Positions 1-10,785 of a stretch of DNA of 64,000 nucleotides are shown here, in pieces. This DNA comes from Brachyhypopomus gauderio (lineage: Eukaryota > Chordata > Actinopteri > Gymnotiformes > Hypopomidae). The stretch lies in assembly GCF_052324685.1 (NCBI RefSeq), contig NC_135213.1, positions 3,621,646-3,685,645 of the forward strand, written 5' to 3'. A program made the translations under genes and the position numbers. The notes beneath the pieces are model-generated. The model did not search any database and was not told the DNA's origin. It saw only the letters and a list, made by a program, of their open reading frames with translations. Every line of letters begins with the position of its first letter. Position 1 is the stretch's first letter.

Positions 1-779
1 TTGTATAGTATATTTGAGGGAGTACTGGTCAGGATGTTATTATCCTGTGCAAACTAGAAGCTGGCATGATTTCTGTACAGTGAATTATGGTCAAGACCCA
101 GGTGGTTCAGAAAATGCCTCCCCATTAAACAGGCCTAGTGTGCTAATTCAATAGTACAAACAGGATTTTTATGCTTTACCATGGTTTTGATTCACAGAGA
201 AGGATGTGTATCATTGCTAAAAGTGGTTTAGATCTGCAGTGTTACTGTTGTGACTGCTTTAATTAATACTGTTGTTCATCTCTCCCTCCCTTCTTCTTTC
301 TCTCTCTCTACAATATGTGAAACTACACAACCCAGCAACACACAGTAAAGGATTTTTAAGAAGATTTTTAAGAAGTTTTTTAAGAAGATTTTTAAGACTC
401 AAAATACATTTTATGGACATTTTTGTGATGCAAGTATGTAGTATGTGATGCAATGATTTATGGTTAAAATTATTAATGAGTTGAATAATTGTTTTCAATA
501 AAACATTTTATTAGGATTGATCAAGCATTTGTCATCATTTACATGTAAAAACAGCTCATCTCTGAGCTTATGATAATACAGTCTTCAGTGCTGTGCTCTT
601 GTACAACAGTTTTGCAAAGTAAGAAAAGCAACCTCACCTGAAGCCCTCCATGACTCCATAGTGACCCACATTGGATGACACAAGTTAGCATTATAGTGAT
701 TGTGCTCCAAAAGTTTAATGCGAGCTGACATTCTAGTGAGTGACGGGCTGATATTTGGGCTCCCTTTGCATAACCCATA
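1..779. other. No gene recognised
   Basis: No exon or transposon domain is recognised here. A short degenerate tandem run of AAGA/TTTTTAAGAAG units lies near 355-400, next to a TCTCTCCC-rich stretch at 275-310. Short open frames on the minus strand are low complexity. Confidence 0.5.
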
Positions 780-1195
780 TGGGCCCTATAAAGATTTTCT
801 CATGGGCCCCTAATGGGGCTGAAGCGGGTATCTGTAGTTAACCATAAGGGCCCTACTTGTTGCCCACACTGGCCCCGTCATTATCCCACACAAACAAGGG
901 GCCCATGTAGGGCCAGTCAATCATTGCTCATACGGGGCCCACCTGAGGCCCACATTGACCCCAATATTGGCCCACATGGGCTAACACACATGGGGCCCAT
1001 GTAGGGCCTGTGGATCATTGCTCATACGGGGCCCAACTGAGGCCCACATTGACCCCAATATTGGCCCACATGGGCTAACACACATGGGGCCGATGTGGAG
1101 CCGATGGACAAATCTTTGTGGGCCCCAGCTGGGTTGCCCAAAAAGGGCCCATGTGCCAGCCCATTTCAAACCCATGTGGGGCCCGCATGGACATG
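780..1195. repeat. GGGCCC-rich minisatellite, 94-bp period
   Basis: The stretch is packed with GGGCCC and TGGCCCA words. A unit beginning TCATTGCTCATACGGGGCCC at about 921 recurs at about 1015, giving a 94-bp period with near-identical copies. Degenerate units extend on both sides. Open frames across it follow from the repeat composition and are rich in Gly, Pro and His; I do not treat them as coding. The sequence from 1196 to 1633 holds nothing I recognise. Confidence 0.8.
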
Positions 1196-1633
1196 TTGAC
1201 TGGGAATAAAATAAAATCAAAAGTGACTTTATCTGAATACAATTAAAAACCCTTACCAGAAAAGAGTACAAACATATTTAATAAAAAATAATGTCCAAAG
1301 GAGAAACAATACCTGATTTGGCGTCAAAAGATCAAAATGATTCCAGACAGTGGAAGATTTTCTGGTTCGATCCGTGAGGGCAAAAATACAAAATCTAAAA
1401 GTAACAGTAAAACTCCATCCAACAAACCCGCGACATGCCGATACAGTTCGTTTCCTTATAAACACAATTTGGCGCGGCACAGCCAAACGATACACTTCTT
1501 GTATCGGTCACGTGGTTTTTGCTTAAAGCAATACACGCACCGATACGGGGTTTCACTCTCGTGCGCTCGGCACAGTGTTGACGCACCAGTATCGTTCGTC
1601 CCATCACTACAGCGCACTTTAACTTGTTGCACA

Positions 1634-2230
1634 ATGGCTTCAGGCTCGAAAGAAGCTGACACAACTGAAAGTCTAATACCAAAGAGGGGCAGCACACCAG
1701 TTGTGTGAAAAGATGCTGCTCAACGTCAGGTACCCTGCAAAACGTGTCTTGCTACTGTTGCTACGACGCGAGGTAACACTACAAACATTCAGCATTTAAA
1801 AAAACACCACACAGCCTCGTATGATATTTGTAAGGCTAAAATGCCAACGACCAGTGCTGCATCTTCAAATACGCAAAAGTGTTTCTCTGCGCTTACAGCC
1901 TTAGTACGCGGTGAGCAGCGAAATACCGTAAAATCACGCATATAGGCGCAATAAGATTTAAAGCACGGATGAATCGCAAAAGCGCGGATAGCTTGACCGC
2001 GGTCCAGCAGACAGGGTTCACTGACCGAACCGTTTGAAAGTGCAACTCCTTATTGATATAATTCGAAGCGGCACGCTGAAATAACTCGGGCAGTAACGGA
2101 GTTCATAGTGAAAGACATGATGTCCGTTAATATAGTGAACAAGCCAGGCTTCATGGCATTGTTAAACACACTGGATATGCGCTACCAAATGCCCTCACGC
2201 ACATATTTTAGCCAAGTTGCTATACCTGCA
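1634..2230 (+). pseudogene. hAT transposase fragment, ZBED type (BED finger plus C-terminal piece)
   Basis: From the ATG at 1634 the reading begins MASGSKEADTTESL. A stop follows near 1707, then a BED-type zinc finger in another register: CKTC (C-x2-C) near 1738 and HLKKHH near 1795. A further piece around 2090-2230 reads AVTEFIVKDMMSVN and later MPSRTYFSQVAIP, typical of the region after the finger in ZBED-like hAT transposases. The middle and the catalytic core are missing and several stops and frame changes are present, so this is a dead, internally deleted copy. A domesticated ZBED gene is unlikely because the frame is broken. The family call is from motif recognition only. Confidence 0.7.
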
Positions 2231-2231
2231 G

Positions 2232-2310
2232 GGTTGCCAACTCTCACGCATTGAGCGTCTTAGACTAAAAAGTTACTAGTTCGCTCTAGCGCCAACCACA
2301 GGCGATCGAT
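2232..2310 (-). repeat. Fragment of the 17028-type hAT family, inverted
   Basis: The words CTCACGCATTGAGCG and AGTTACTAGTTCGCTCT match, in reverse complement, the 5' part of the hAT copies at 17215-17360 and 48720-48860. Only this piece is present, with no terminal repeats. Confidence 0.5.
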
Positions 2311-2375
2311 CGATCACGATATAATAATAATACTTAAATTTAGTCAATTTTACACCCTCCCCCCCATAACAACAA

Positions 2376-2399
2376 TTACGTTGTTAATTAACAACGTAA
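2376..2399. other. Perfect 24-bp palindrome
   Basis: TTACGTTGTT-AATT-AACAACGTAA is its own reverse complement over 24 bases. It lies in AT-rich sequence between the hAT fragment and the MITE end. It could be a remnant of a foldback element; no function is inferred. Confidence 0.85.
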
Positions 2400-2494
2400 C
2401 ATAACAAACATTACGTTCGCCACCCACTCCAGGTTCAAGTCTCACTCCAAGCGATCTTGAAAAGTTGGCAACCCTGTATCTGAGCTGTATAAAA

Positions 2495-2607
2495 AATGCC
2501 GAAACAGAGTTTCCTGAAAACAGTGGGAAAATATCGCGATTTTAAATCGCAATTTATAGATAAAAAATTGCAATTTGATTATTTTCCAAAATCGTTCAGC
2601 CCTACTC
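2495..2607. mobile_element. MITE right end (hAT-like) inserted in an Ig V exon
   Basis: The segment contains self-complementary AATCGC/GCGATT words and ends TCGTTCAGCCCTAC, like the common fish MITE termini related to GTAGGGCTGCACGATT. It abuts the V-set coding sequence that follows, so it appears to have replaced the 5' half of that exon. The left end is not clearly resolved. Confidence 0.45.
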
Positions 2608-3260
2608 CACATCTTGTTGGTTGCAAACATTTCAGACTTTCCAGCCCATCCAAGTTGTGCTATTTCTTTTCTAAAAGCGATGAGTTTGTGATGTCTGTAG
2701 ACTCTGGGAGCACATCTCTCACAATAACTGCAGTGGACGTGTCTGATACGGGACTGTATTATTGCAGCTTCCTGCACCATGCACGCATGATCTTTAGCAA
2801 TGCAACATTTTTACAAGTAAAAGGTACATTTCTACAATGAGAACAATTGCTTTAAAAGAGTCATTTTAATTGTCTTAAATTCCAAAGACATACGTTTCTT
2901 TCTAAAATAAAGAAAGCTATACTACCATATAAAACAATTACAGATGCAAAGTTAAACTTTCCTTTTTCAGAGATACACAAAACAATGCCTGGAAACTCAA
3001 ACAGAACACAAGGTTTGTAATTTCTCTATTTTCAAAGGGCGTGTGCTGTCATGTTTACTTGATGGATTTGAAGACTGTTCAACTTGTATCAAAACAGCAT
3101 GAGATTTTAAAAGTTATAAACATCCTCTCTTATTGTCTTCTCCAAGACGCTGCCTTTTCTAGTGTGTTATTTACACTCACCCTGGTGTGTGGTGCCGTGA
3201 TCATTATTCTGCTCAGCGTCCTGTTTTCCATGACATTGAAACACAGAAAAAGATGGCGAG
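2608..3260 (+). pseudogene. Ig V-set type I membrane receptor, 5'-truncated (NITR-like)
   Basis: Three exons remain. The 3' part of a V domain ends at 2823 with a GTAC donor and carries the V-set core SLTITAVDVSDTGLYYC, including the second canonical cysteine. A small stalk exon spans 2971-3012 (AG before, GT after). A transmembrane exon spans 3147-3260 and reads LVCGAVIIILLSVLFS followed by the basic stop-transfer KHRKRWR, then a GTAAAG donor. The signal peptide exon, the first half of the V domain with its first cysteine, and any cytoplasmic tail exons are absent; a MITE end sits at the V breakpoint. Exon order and sequence match the better preserved copy at 20384-22572. Teleost NITR-type or related V-set receptors are the closest idea I have; the exact family is uncertain. 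Confidence 0.7.
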
Positions 3261-3660
3261 GTAAAGTCTCGCCAATTTGTACTTGTACAAATGCTGAATA
3301 AAAATAAGTAAAGCCACTTGTGTTTTTTAGCAGGCAACACTGACCAGTGGCGGTTCTGGGGGGGGGGGGGGGAGTCGACGTAAAAGGTGGAACTAATGCG
3401 CGTGGCTCAACATACTAGTCGGATCCTTTAGTGCGTTGCACCACTGAATCCGGAACTGGCTTGTAGATTTACGCTGAAAAGACGAGCGTGAGGTTTCCAT
3501 CCACCCAACGAAAGGCAGTCAGAAGCATGAAACGATTACCAGGACAAACATTGAGTTGTTACAAGGTAAGATTTCTGGTCAAGAAATGTTGCTGGCTAAC
3601 TTCATGAATTATAATAGACCGGGCGTTAATGTCAGTTTGAGTTGATTGCATGCTTCTAGC
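3261..3660. other. Intergenic, poly-G run
   Basis: A run of about 16 G near 3357-3372 follows GTGGCGGTTCT. No exon is recognised, and the receptor's expected tail exons are not found before the hAT element begins. Confidence 0.5.
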
Positions 3661-6638
3661 TAGGGCTTAATTTGAGCCAGATCCTGCCGGAACAGGATCC
3701 GGGAACTCTTTAATTTTGAAGAATGCGTTCCGGGAACTGTCTGCCTCGATCCGGTAACTTTCTAGCCTACTAATTATAAGTTATGAAAAAATCTGTCTGC
3801 GTTGAACCAATTAATTGAACAAATAATTCTATAAAATCACACAAGAGCTCTCCCTTTTAGCAATGCCTTTCCGTGTCTCCCCCATAAGCATCCGCCCAAA
3901 CCTCACACGGCCCTAGTCCAAAGTTATGGGCATTTTTATTAAATGCCATTGGCATTTTTATTATTATACACGAAAATATAATAAAACCAATTGGTTTTAC
4001 GGTTTATGTGGGTCATTAATAAAAAAAATAAAATTATTTATTACATTTTAGAAATGATTGTAAAATGTAATAAACCTTTTTAGAAATGGTTGATCGGAAA
4101 TATTTTGTGTTACGTAGATATCATACAAAGGATCCAATTTGTCAGCAATCGATATGTCGAAAAGACAGTCTAACTTGCTTTTTCTTTTTTCACAAAAAAG
4201 GCATCTGGTTGTAAACAACCAAAACTTGAAACAGGGGCAGGTGCGAGTGTGGATGAGTCCCAAACTAACCAGGCTGTCGCACCGGGGCAGGAGCCCACAG
4301 CCAGCTGCGATATGGAGCCTGAGGTGCCTGGGGTTTCGCATGTAAAGGACGAGCGGAGTGAACTTACTGGAGATGACTCGGGTTCGGAACTGGAACAGTC
4401 AACTAATGGATGCTCGACTATCTGGACAGAGGCACAGTTCAAGGCCAAGCAGACCTCCTATCCATGGCTTATAATGGCTAAATCAGGTTTGGGTTGCTCT
4501 ATTTGCAAGGCAGTGGGAACTTAAGGATCAGAGAAGACTGGTGGAATGAAACTGGCCAAAGAATGGGTGTTGTGTTTAATAACTTCATCTGCATCTGACA
4601 TAACTAAGCAGCAACGAGCACTTCGTAAAAAAATATTTGAACATGCCCGGACCAGGAGTCACATAACTGCAAAAAATATAATGGAAAAGGCTAAAGAAGA
4701 CACTTTGGGACAAGCAATAGTCAATGCTCAGTCTGAACAAATAGCCACTACCAGTCGGATATTTCGCACCGCGTATAAAGAGGCTAAACGCAACAGGCCA
4801 GCGCATGGATTTGAAAGTGAAATTGATTGTCAGGAGTTGAACGGACTTGATATGGGTAGAGTACTGCATTCTAATATTGCATGTGCAAACATACAAAAAC
4901 ACATTTCAGAGGAAATGAAAAGTCGTTGAGCGCATTGTGGAGTGTGCGCCAAAACTCAGCCTCTTACTGGACGAGTCCACTAGTTTAAATAAGAAAAGCA
5001 CACTTACTGTCTACATAAGAACACAGCTACCAGATATGGACAAACCAACAAACATATTTACTGAACTGGTTGAACTAGATGATTTATCTGCAGAAGGCAT
5101 TCATTGTAAGTAATTTAATATCTGCACTGGAGCGCGTGCATTTGACCAAGGAGTTTTTGTCTAAATCTCTAATTGGACTTGCATGTGATGGCACATCTGT
5201 TATGTTAGGACGGAGAAGTGGTGTTGCGAGTAGACTTCAGGCTATTTTTCCTCATATTACTGTGTGGCATTGCTCGGCCCATAGACTTGAGCTTGCGGTA
5301 AATGACGTGGTTAAAGAAATGGGGGCTGTCAATCATTCAAAATATTGATGGACAAGCTATATTCACTTTATAACACGTCTAACAAGAACCGTATGGAACT
5401 GAGAGAGTGTGCATCCAGTTTGGACGTGCAGCTGGGCAAAATTGGTCGGATATTAGACACAAGATGGGTAGCCTCCAGTTTTAGGACAGTGGAGGCCGTT
5501 TGGAACAACTATCCAGCACTTTATAGACACTTTAAGTCTGCAGCAGAAGATCCGATCCGTGATGGCATCACCAAGCAAACGTACAATGGTCTTGCGTTAA
5601 GCATAAGTTCCCGTGCGTTTGTGAACAATCTGGGCATGATGTGTGACGCACTACAGGAGTTGTCTGAGCTTTCATTCGAACTGCAAAAAAGAGATACGAC
5701 AATAATTTCGGCTCATAAAGCTATTTGTCGTTCAGTCAGAGTATTTGAAGCAATGTCTGAGCGACCAGGGCGCTTTTGTGAACTGAGCAAGACAGGAATT
5801 GAGAACAACTTGTTTCTAGGCATCACGCTTACTGAAGGAAAAGCCAGTGATAGAAAAAACTGCCTCATATTTAGTGCTCTAAGTGTGGCAAAAAACTTAG
5901 AGCAGCGCTTGTTGTCCTACGGTGGGCGCTTGCCTGACAAAAATGGTTATGATAACTTCATTGAGGAGCTAAAGGTGCTTTATCCACAGCACTGGCCCGA
6001 GGACGCAGGTGTGCTCTATGGACAGACTGAAGTTGAGTCGCTCTGTCTGCGCTTCAACATAGACAGCCCTTGCACAGTGATCCATGGCCACAGAGAGTAC
6101 GTGGAATCAGGAGGAAAAGACATTACTGATAGATTAAAGGAACTGTTTACAGCTGTTAATACCATCCCCATATCAAGCGCTGAATGTGAACAGGGATTCT
6201 CCCAGATTAATCTTATTTGCACCCCAAACCGAGGTTCTCTCCACACAACCACCATCTCGGACCTGCTCGAACTATTGTCGGACCTCCTTTGACCAAGTTC
6301 AATCCAGTCCCTTACGTGAGGTCGTGGGTGGCTAAAGGACGCAGGACGGCTGCTGAGACACAGAGCAAGGTGCGTGGCAGGGAGGATGATGAGGAGGTGC
6401 ATCTGGACGCAGTGTGGAATATTCTGAACAACTAATAAGGTAAGAAATGATTCTGCACTTAAAATACTTATAAAACACACGTAAATCATTTTAAAGTAGT
6501 TTATTGGTATTTATTGATATTATTTATTGGCTTGTTATTTTGACATTTGTGCGCCTAAGCGTTGCGTTTTGTGTGCGACCCTGTGTCTCATGCCGCTGTT
6601 TGCGTTCTGGCATCGTTTGATTTACAAATTAAGCACTG
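3661..6638 (+). mobile_element. Degenerate hAT element with KIAA1586-like transposase
   Basis: The left end TAGGGCTTAATTTG and the right end CAAATTAAGCACTG form an imperfect inverted pair that brackets the transposase remains. No 8-bp target duplication is visible at these borders, consistent with age. The LTR retrotransposon begins 43 bases beyond its right end. Confidence 0.6.
4139..6435 (+). pseudogene. hAT-type transposase, KIAA1586-like, with frameshifts
   Basis: The coding sequence is recoverable only across several breaks. It starts MSKRQSNLL after 4154, shifts frame near 4232, and has an in-frame TAA at 4522-4524 after which the same frame resumes. It breaks again near 4930, just before LLLDESTS, again near 5110, at 5345, and near 6290. 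Recognisable blocks are the DEST segment, the CDGTSVMLG and HCSAHRLEL motifs near 5190-5300, a long alpha-helical middle, and the hAT C-terminal dimerisation block PISSAECEQGFSQI near 6170. The 3' end reads KFNPVPYVRSWVAKG. In vertebrates related proteins are annotated as E3 SUMO-protein ligase KIAA1586-like and derive from hAT transposases. With this many breaks it cannot make a full protein. Confidence 0.75.
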
Positions 6639-6680
6639 AACCTTACCACAACACAAAACCAAGCAAGCCTGCTACAGTAG

Positions 6681-7964
6681 TGTAGGTACCATGCTAAACC
6701 AGCAGGTGGCAGTACCACTGGCAACACATTGAACAAGCTTGCTTTGACGGAAGTAAGGGTGTGTCTACAGTTCAGGTGTTTAAATACCCTGAACAGCCAT
6801 TCATCTCTCTCTCTCTGGTTTGACTGACACCGAGGTTAGACCTATTAAAGAGAGGCTCCGCCACTTCTCTCTCTCCGGTTTTCTTTGAGAACACGCGAAC
6901 TTTGCAACGACTAACAGCTGAAAGTCGTACTACTTAATTAACGAGCCCGAGTTACGGTGCAATCTAACCACCAACCGATCAACGTTACCGCAACGACAGA
7001 TTCACCGATTTGCTTCAATCAAGCTTGCTAACGCGGCCACACGGACTGAAACAAAGGCGATCAACTCCCTGTTGTTAAACCGTGAACGAGACTCGCGTTC
7101 CTGGACGATTCCCCAGCACACCTGGACGACGTCGTTAATTCAACGAGGAGCCTGCGGTGGAAATTCCCTCCTAATTCCAGGAGAATTCAGGGAGGACGAC
7201 AAAACCCCAAATCCTCAACACGTGAGACTCTTACCGCTGGGCATAGTTCATCAAAGGGCATAGTTATTTGAACTACAGAGTTAACTAAGTTTTTTTTGTT
7301 AATACATTCTGAATGTTTGTGTTTAACTTTATTTTCATAAACTTCGTTAAGATTTGTATATACAAAGTTCTCCACCTGGCATGCAATCTCCATGTTTTAT
7401 CTTCTGAATATTTGACAACTTGTAGTTCCCATTCTCAGACACACTACATTAATTTTTAGTTAGTAAGCCAGCGCCATTACTCTTTGCTCTGACCACGTTG
7501 GAATAAACCTGTTTAAAGTCGGCGCCATTTTAGTTGCCTTGTTCTCCATAGGAGAACTGAGATTACAACTCCGCCTCCTCACAAGCGCGCACACTTACTC
7601 CTCCCCTTTTTTTTACACACACACACACACACACACACTAGATACCCAGTCTTCACTGTTAATTTACTGATACCTGTTGATGCTGTTTGTGTTTTAGAAT
7701 AGTTGGTTTTAAATAAATGTATCATTTATTTTCACCAAATTGTCTGTTGATGTCATTCAAAAGTGGTTGTTGCCAAAACCTCCAAAGAATTCACAGTTAA
7801 ATCCTTCAAATACCAAACCATTAATTACCCTTAGTTGATAACTAAACTTGTGGTTCTGGTATAATTAGAATATGAGACTGATTTCTAAATTAATGAGACT
7901 GATTAATAATTAAGGTAAAACAAAGTATAACTACTTTAAAGGATTAGTAGGTGAAACCCCAACA
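6681..7964 (+). repeat. 5' LTR
   Basis: It begins TGTAGGTACC and ends ACCCCAACA. It contains a CT-rich run near 6800, a (CA)n tract at about 7614-7638 and AATAAA at about 7714. A 63-residue open frame at 7072-7263 is repeated in the other LTR and carries no recognisable domain, so I do not call it a gene. Confidence 0.9.
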
Positions 7965-7990
7965 TAATTGGTGCCCCTGCGTGAGGGAGA
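7965..7990 (+). other. Candidate primer binding site
   Basis: TGGTGCCCC starts four bases after the LTR end and continues into TGCGTGAGGG. The leading TGG is what a tRNA CCA terminus would pair with, and the position is right for minus-strand priming. I could not match it confidently to a particular tRNA. Confidence 0.5.
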
Positions 7991-8610
7991 TTTCTGGCTC
8001 AACCATATTTGTTTGATATCAACCATATTTTTCATATCACAGGCTTTCAAGCCATTAGAATAGGACCATCTCCAAATTCGCCAGAAGAGGTCGCTAGAAC
8101 GCTTCCCAAGTCTTCCTATAGAGGAAAGCTAGTACTTGGTAACTACAGTTTGGTGATAGTGTTCTAATTTGATTACCATTTGGTTACTATTCACATTCAT
8201 TGAGCAATCAACTGAAGATCAGTATATTTATTTTACTCATTTAATTTCTGATTACTTCAATAGTAATTCAGTTGCTTTAATTTGTGTGGCATCCCACTGA
8301 TTTCCCCTGTACTGCAGAAGTATTAGGATAATTATTTAGCACAGTTATCAGACTTCACTGTCTTTGTATAACTTCACTGTTGCAGTCTTTGGTCCAGTGT
8401 GCTAGTGTTTAGTTGCCGGTACCATAATCATCTTTTGCACACTTCTTTTTACCCCAGTTTCAATTTGGCTTGTCTATCTAGGTATTACCCTTTACCTGCC
8501 CACACTTGCCAGACACAGGATCCTGGCACATTAGCTAAGCCAAGATTGTACTGAAGCTGACTTGATTTTGTCCCTTTTCTAACTAGTCTATAAGTACATT
8601 TAGACTAACC

Positions 8611-10785
8611 ATGGCTTTTCTAAAGCAGAATACTTGTCCATCTCTGGTTGTTCAGCTCCTTCAGATGCTTGAACAAGGTAGAAAGGAAGTTGACAAACCT
8701 CTAAAGGACTCCTTTGAGGAGACCCCTACCGTTCCAGATGTAGTTTTTAAAATGTTCCTTCTATGTCAGCAGCAGGCTCGCTTGGAAGTAGAGGCACTAC
8801 GCAAGGAAAATAAACTCCTCAAACAGGACACTGCTAAGCTCAGTTCTGAGGTTGAGAGCCTTCGCCACAACCTCCAACTGACCACTCATGCGCTGAATGA
8901 TGTGCTCACCGTAAGTGAACGTCACACGGGCTTAACAGAAACTGCCCGCCTCCAAAGGGAGCGTGAGCTTGCTCGTGCGAGAGCGCAAGATTTCCTTGCA
9001 ACTAGATCCGGCACCTCTAGACCTTCTTTATTAGTTACAGTAGAAAGCCCATATAGTCAGCACTCCACAGGTGATGAAGCACCTGTCATACATCCTAAGG
9101 CCCCGGCTCCAGTCCCCATGAGTCTTAGATTAGATGCAACTAGTTCTTCCTCAGAGTATCCATATGATACTACTGACGGTTCAGCTTCTGAAGCTCAAAG
9201 TGAAGCCTCTGTGGAGAATCACCCTCCTAGAGCAGATGCCCCATCTGCATCCTCTTGCCACGAGTCAGCAGAGCCCTCTTACTCGTCCCTAGCTTCTGCC
9301 CCCTTACTCTTGAGTAACAAAAAGAGTAATACTAATCCTGCTATGTCTTTTGGCCCTCCTTATTCTCTGCATGATGTCCAGACCAGGGACATCCCGTCAG
9401 GTACAACAGCTAGGAAGCCTTACTTAAATGCTGAGCATCATTCCACTGACCCACGCACAGGCTGGCGCAGTGACGTACGTGTTCCAGCTTCTTCCTCAAG
9501 GAGAAATGCAGGTATTTCTCAACTTGAGATGCGCAAAGGCTCACTGTTGCCCCCTATGGACAGAGACCAGGAAGGTAGAAAGCATGCTGGTGACCATTAT
9601 CCTCTGTGTGATGTCCAGACCAGGGACATCTCATTAGGTACCACAGTTAGGAAGCCTTGTATGAATGCTGAGCATCATTCCACTGACCCACGCACAGGCT
9701 GGCACAGTGATGTACATGCTCCAGCTACTTCCTCAAGAGGAAATGCAGAAATTTCCCAACTTGAGATGCACAAAGGCTCACTGTTGCCCCCTATGCACAC
9801 AGAGCAGGTCGGCAGGAGGCATGCTGATGTACACCACTGGCAGAACGTACAGACAAGGGACGTCTCACCAGGTAGAGCAGATAACGGGCCTTACTTAAAC
9901 GCTGAGCATCATTCCACTGACCCACGCACAGGCTGGCACAGTGACGTACATGCTACAGCTTTTTCCTCAAGGAGAAATACAGATATTTCTCAACTTGAGA
10001 TGCATAAAGGCTCATTACTGCCACCTAGGCACAGAGAGACAGGAGGCAGTAGGCATCCCATTGACCATGAGTTACACCACTTGGATAGTGAAGGTCCACC
10101 TTCCTATTCTAATAGACATGTCCTTGAACATTTCCCTCGGTTAAAGCTGCTAGATTCACTAGCCAAGGACATGGAGCCATTCAACCCAGCAAGTCCAAAC
10201 TACCATGTTGAAGACTACCTCAAGGAAATTGAGCGTAGCCTCTCAGACTTGCCCTATGCAACAGAACAAGAGAAAGTGAAGCTAATTTGGAAAACCACCT
10301 CTAGATCAGTTCACACGTTCATAGAGTCACAGCCGTTTTCCATTAGGGACAGTTACACTCAGCTTTGCAAAGCCCTCGCTGAGGAGTATTCCCCTTTCTT
10401 TGACGAAGCGTCAGCATTCATGTCAGCCATTAACATTAAGCACAAGCGTTCAGAGCATCCCAGAGACTACTTTAATCGCTTGAAACAAACATTTTTCCAG
10501 GGAAGGAATGGACCAGGTCTCACAGAAGACAGGACCTTCAAATCCCTATTTTTGCATAACCTCCACCCTTGTGTGAGAACCCATGTCACACTTTTGGCAT
10601 GCCAAGGAGACCTGTCGATGCGTGAGATCAGAAAGACCACGCAGACAGTTTGGGAGACTGTTGTGCAGCCCAGTATGCCTGGAGGAGACTCCAAGGGGCT
10701 CCAAGATCCTCCCTATGCTCTCCCTTTAAAGGGAGATGTTCCTGGCATCATCTCCGCTCACAGTTCTGCATTCTCAATGCAGTAG
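8611..10785 (+). CDS. Gag-like protein of LTR retrotransposon (724 aa)
   Basis: This is the only long intact ORF in the window. Residues about 50-133 are leucine-, lysine- and glutamate-rich and should form a coiled coil (LEVEALRKENKLLKQD). A Ser/Pro-rich linker follows. Residues about 255-490 are three tandem repeats of 78-79 residues, each with a QTRD motif, a NAEHHSTDPRTGW core and an SQLEM-KGSLLPP end. Residues about 505-685 resemble a retrotransposon capsid domain, with a major-homology-like segment EHPRDYFNRLKQTF near 613. There is no CCHC zinc knuckle and no protease DSG/DTG motif; the protein ends shortly after the capsid. The ATG in ACCATGG context supports the start. It presumably assembles particles for the element RNA. 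Expression and particle formation are inferred from family knowledge. Confidence 0.85.
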   Translation: MAFLKQNTCPSLVVQLLQMLEQGRKEVDKPLKDSFEETPTVPDVVFKMFLLCQQQARLEVEALRKENKLLKQDTAKLSSEVESLRHNLQLTTHALNDVLTVSERHTGLTETARLQRERELARARAQDFLATRSGTSRPSLLVTVESPYSQHSTGDEAPVIHPKAPAPVPMSLRLDATSSSSEYPYDTTDGSASEAQSEASVENHPPRADAPSASSCHESAEPSYSSLASAPLLLSNKKSNTNPAMSFGPPYSLHDVQTRDIPSGTTARKPYLNAEHHSTDPRTGWRSDVRVPASSSRRNAGISQLEMRKGSLLPPMDRDQEGRKHAGDHYPLCDVQTRDISLGTTVRKPCMNAEHHSTDPRTGWHSDVHAPATSSRGNAEISQLEMHKGSLLPPMHTEQVGRRHADVHHWQNVQTRDVSPGRADNGPYLNAEHHSTDPRTGWHSDVHATAFSSRRNTDISQLEMHKGSLLPPRHRETGGSRHPIDHELHHLDSEGPPSYSNRHVLEHFPRLKLLDSLAKDMEPFNPASPNYHVEDYLKEIERSLSDLPYATEQEKVKLIWKTTSRSVHTFIESQPFSIRDSYTQLCKALAEEYSPFFDEASAFMSAINIKHKRSEHPRDYFNRLKQTFFQGRNGPGLTEDRTFKSLFLHNLHPCVRTHVTLLACQGDLSMREIRKTTQTVWETVVQPSMPGGDSKGLQDPPYALPLKGDVPGIISAHSSAFSMQ

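Noticed and set aside
813-1271. Open frames on both strands through the GGGCCC region
   Set aside because: They are produced by the repeat composition and mirror each other on both strands.
7072-7263. 63-codon ORF, identical at 11669-11860, considered as a small gene
   Set aside because: It lies wholly inside the LTRs; its duplication is the LTR duplication, and it has no recognisable domain.
9428-10144. Secondary open frames inside the Gag ORF that repeat three times
   Set aside because: They are out-of-frame shadows of the tandem Gag repeats.
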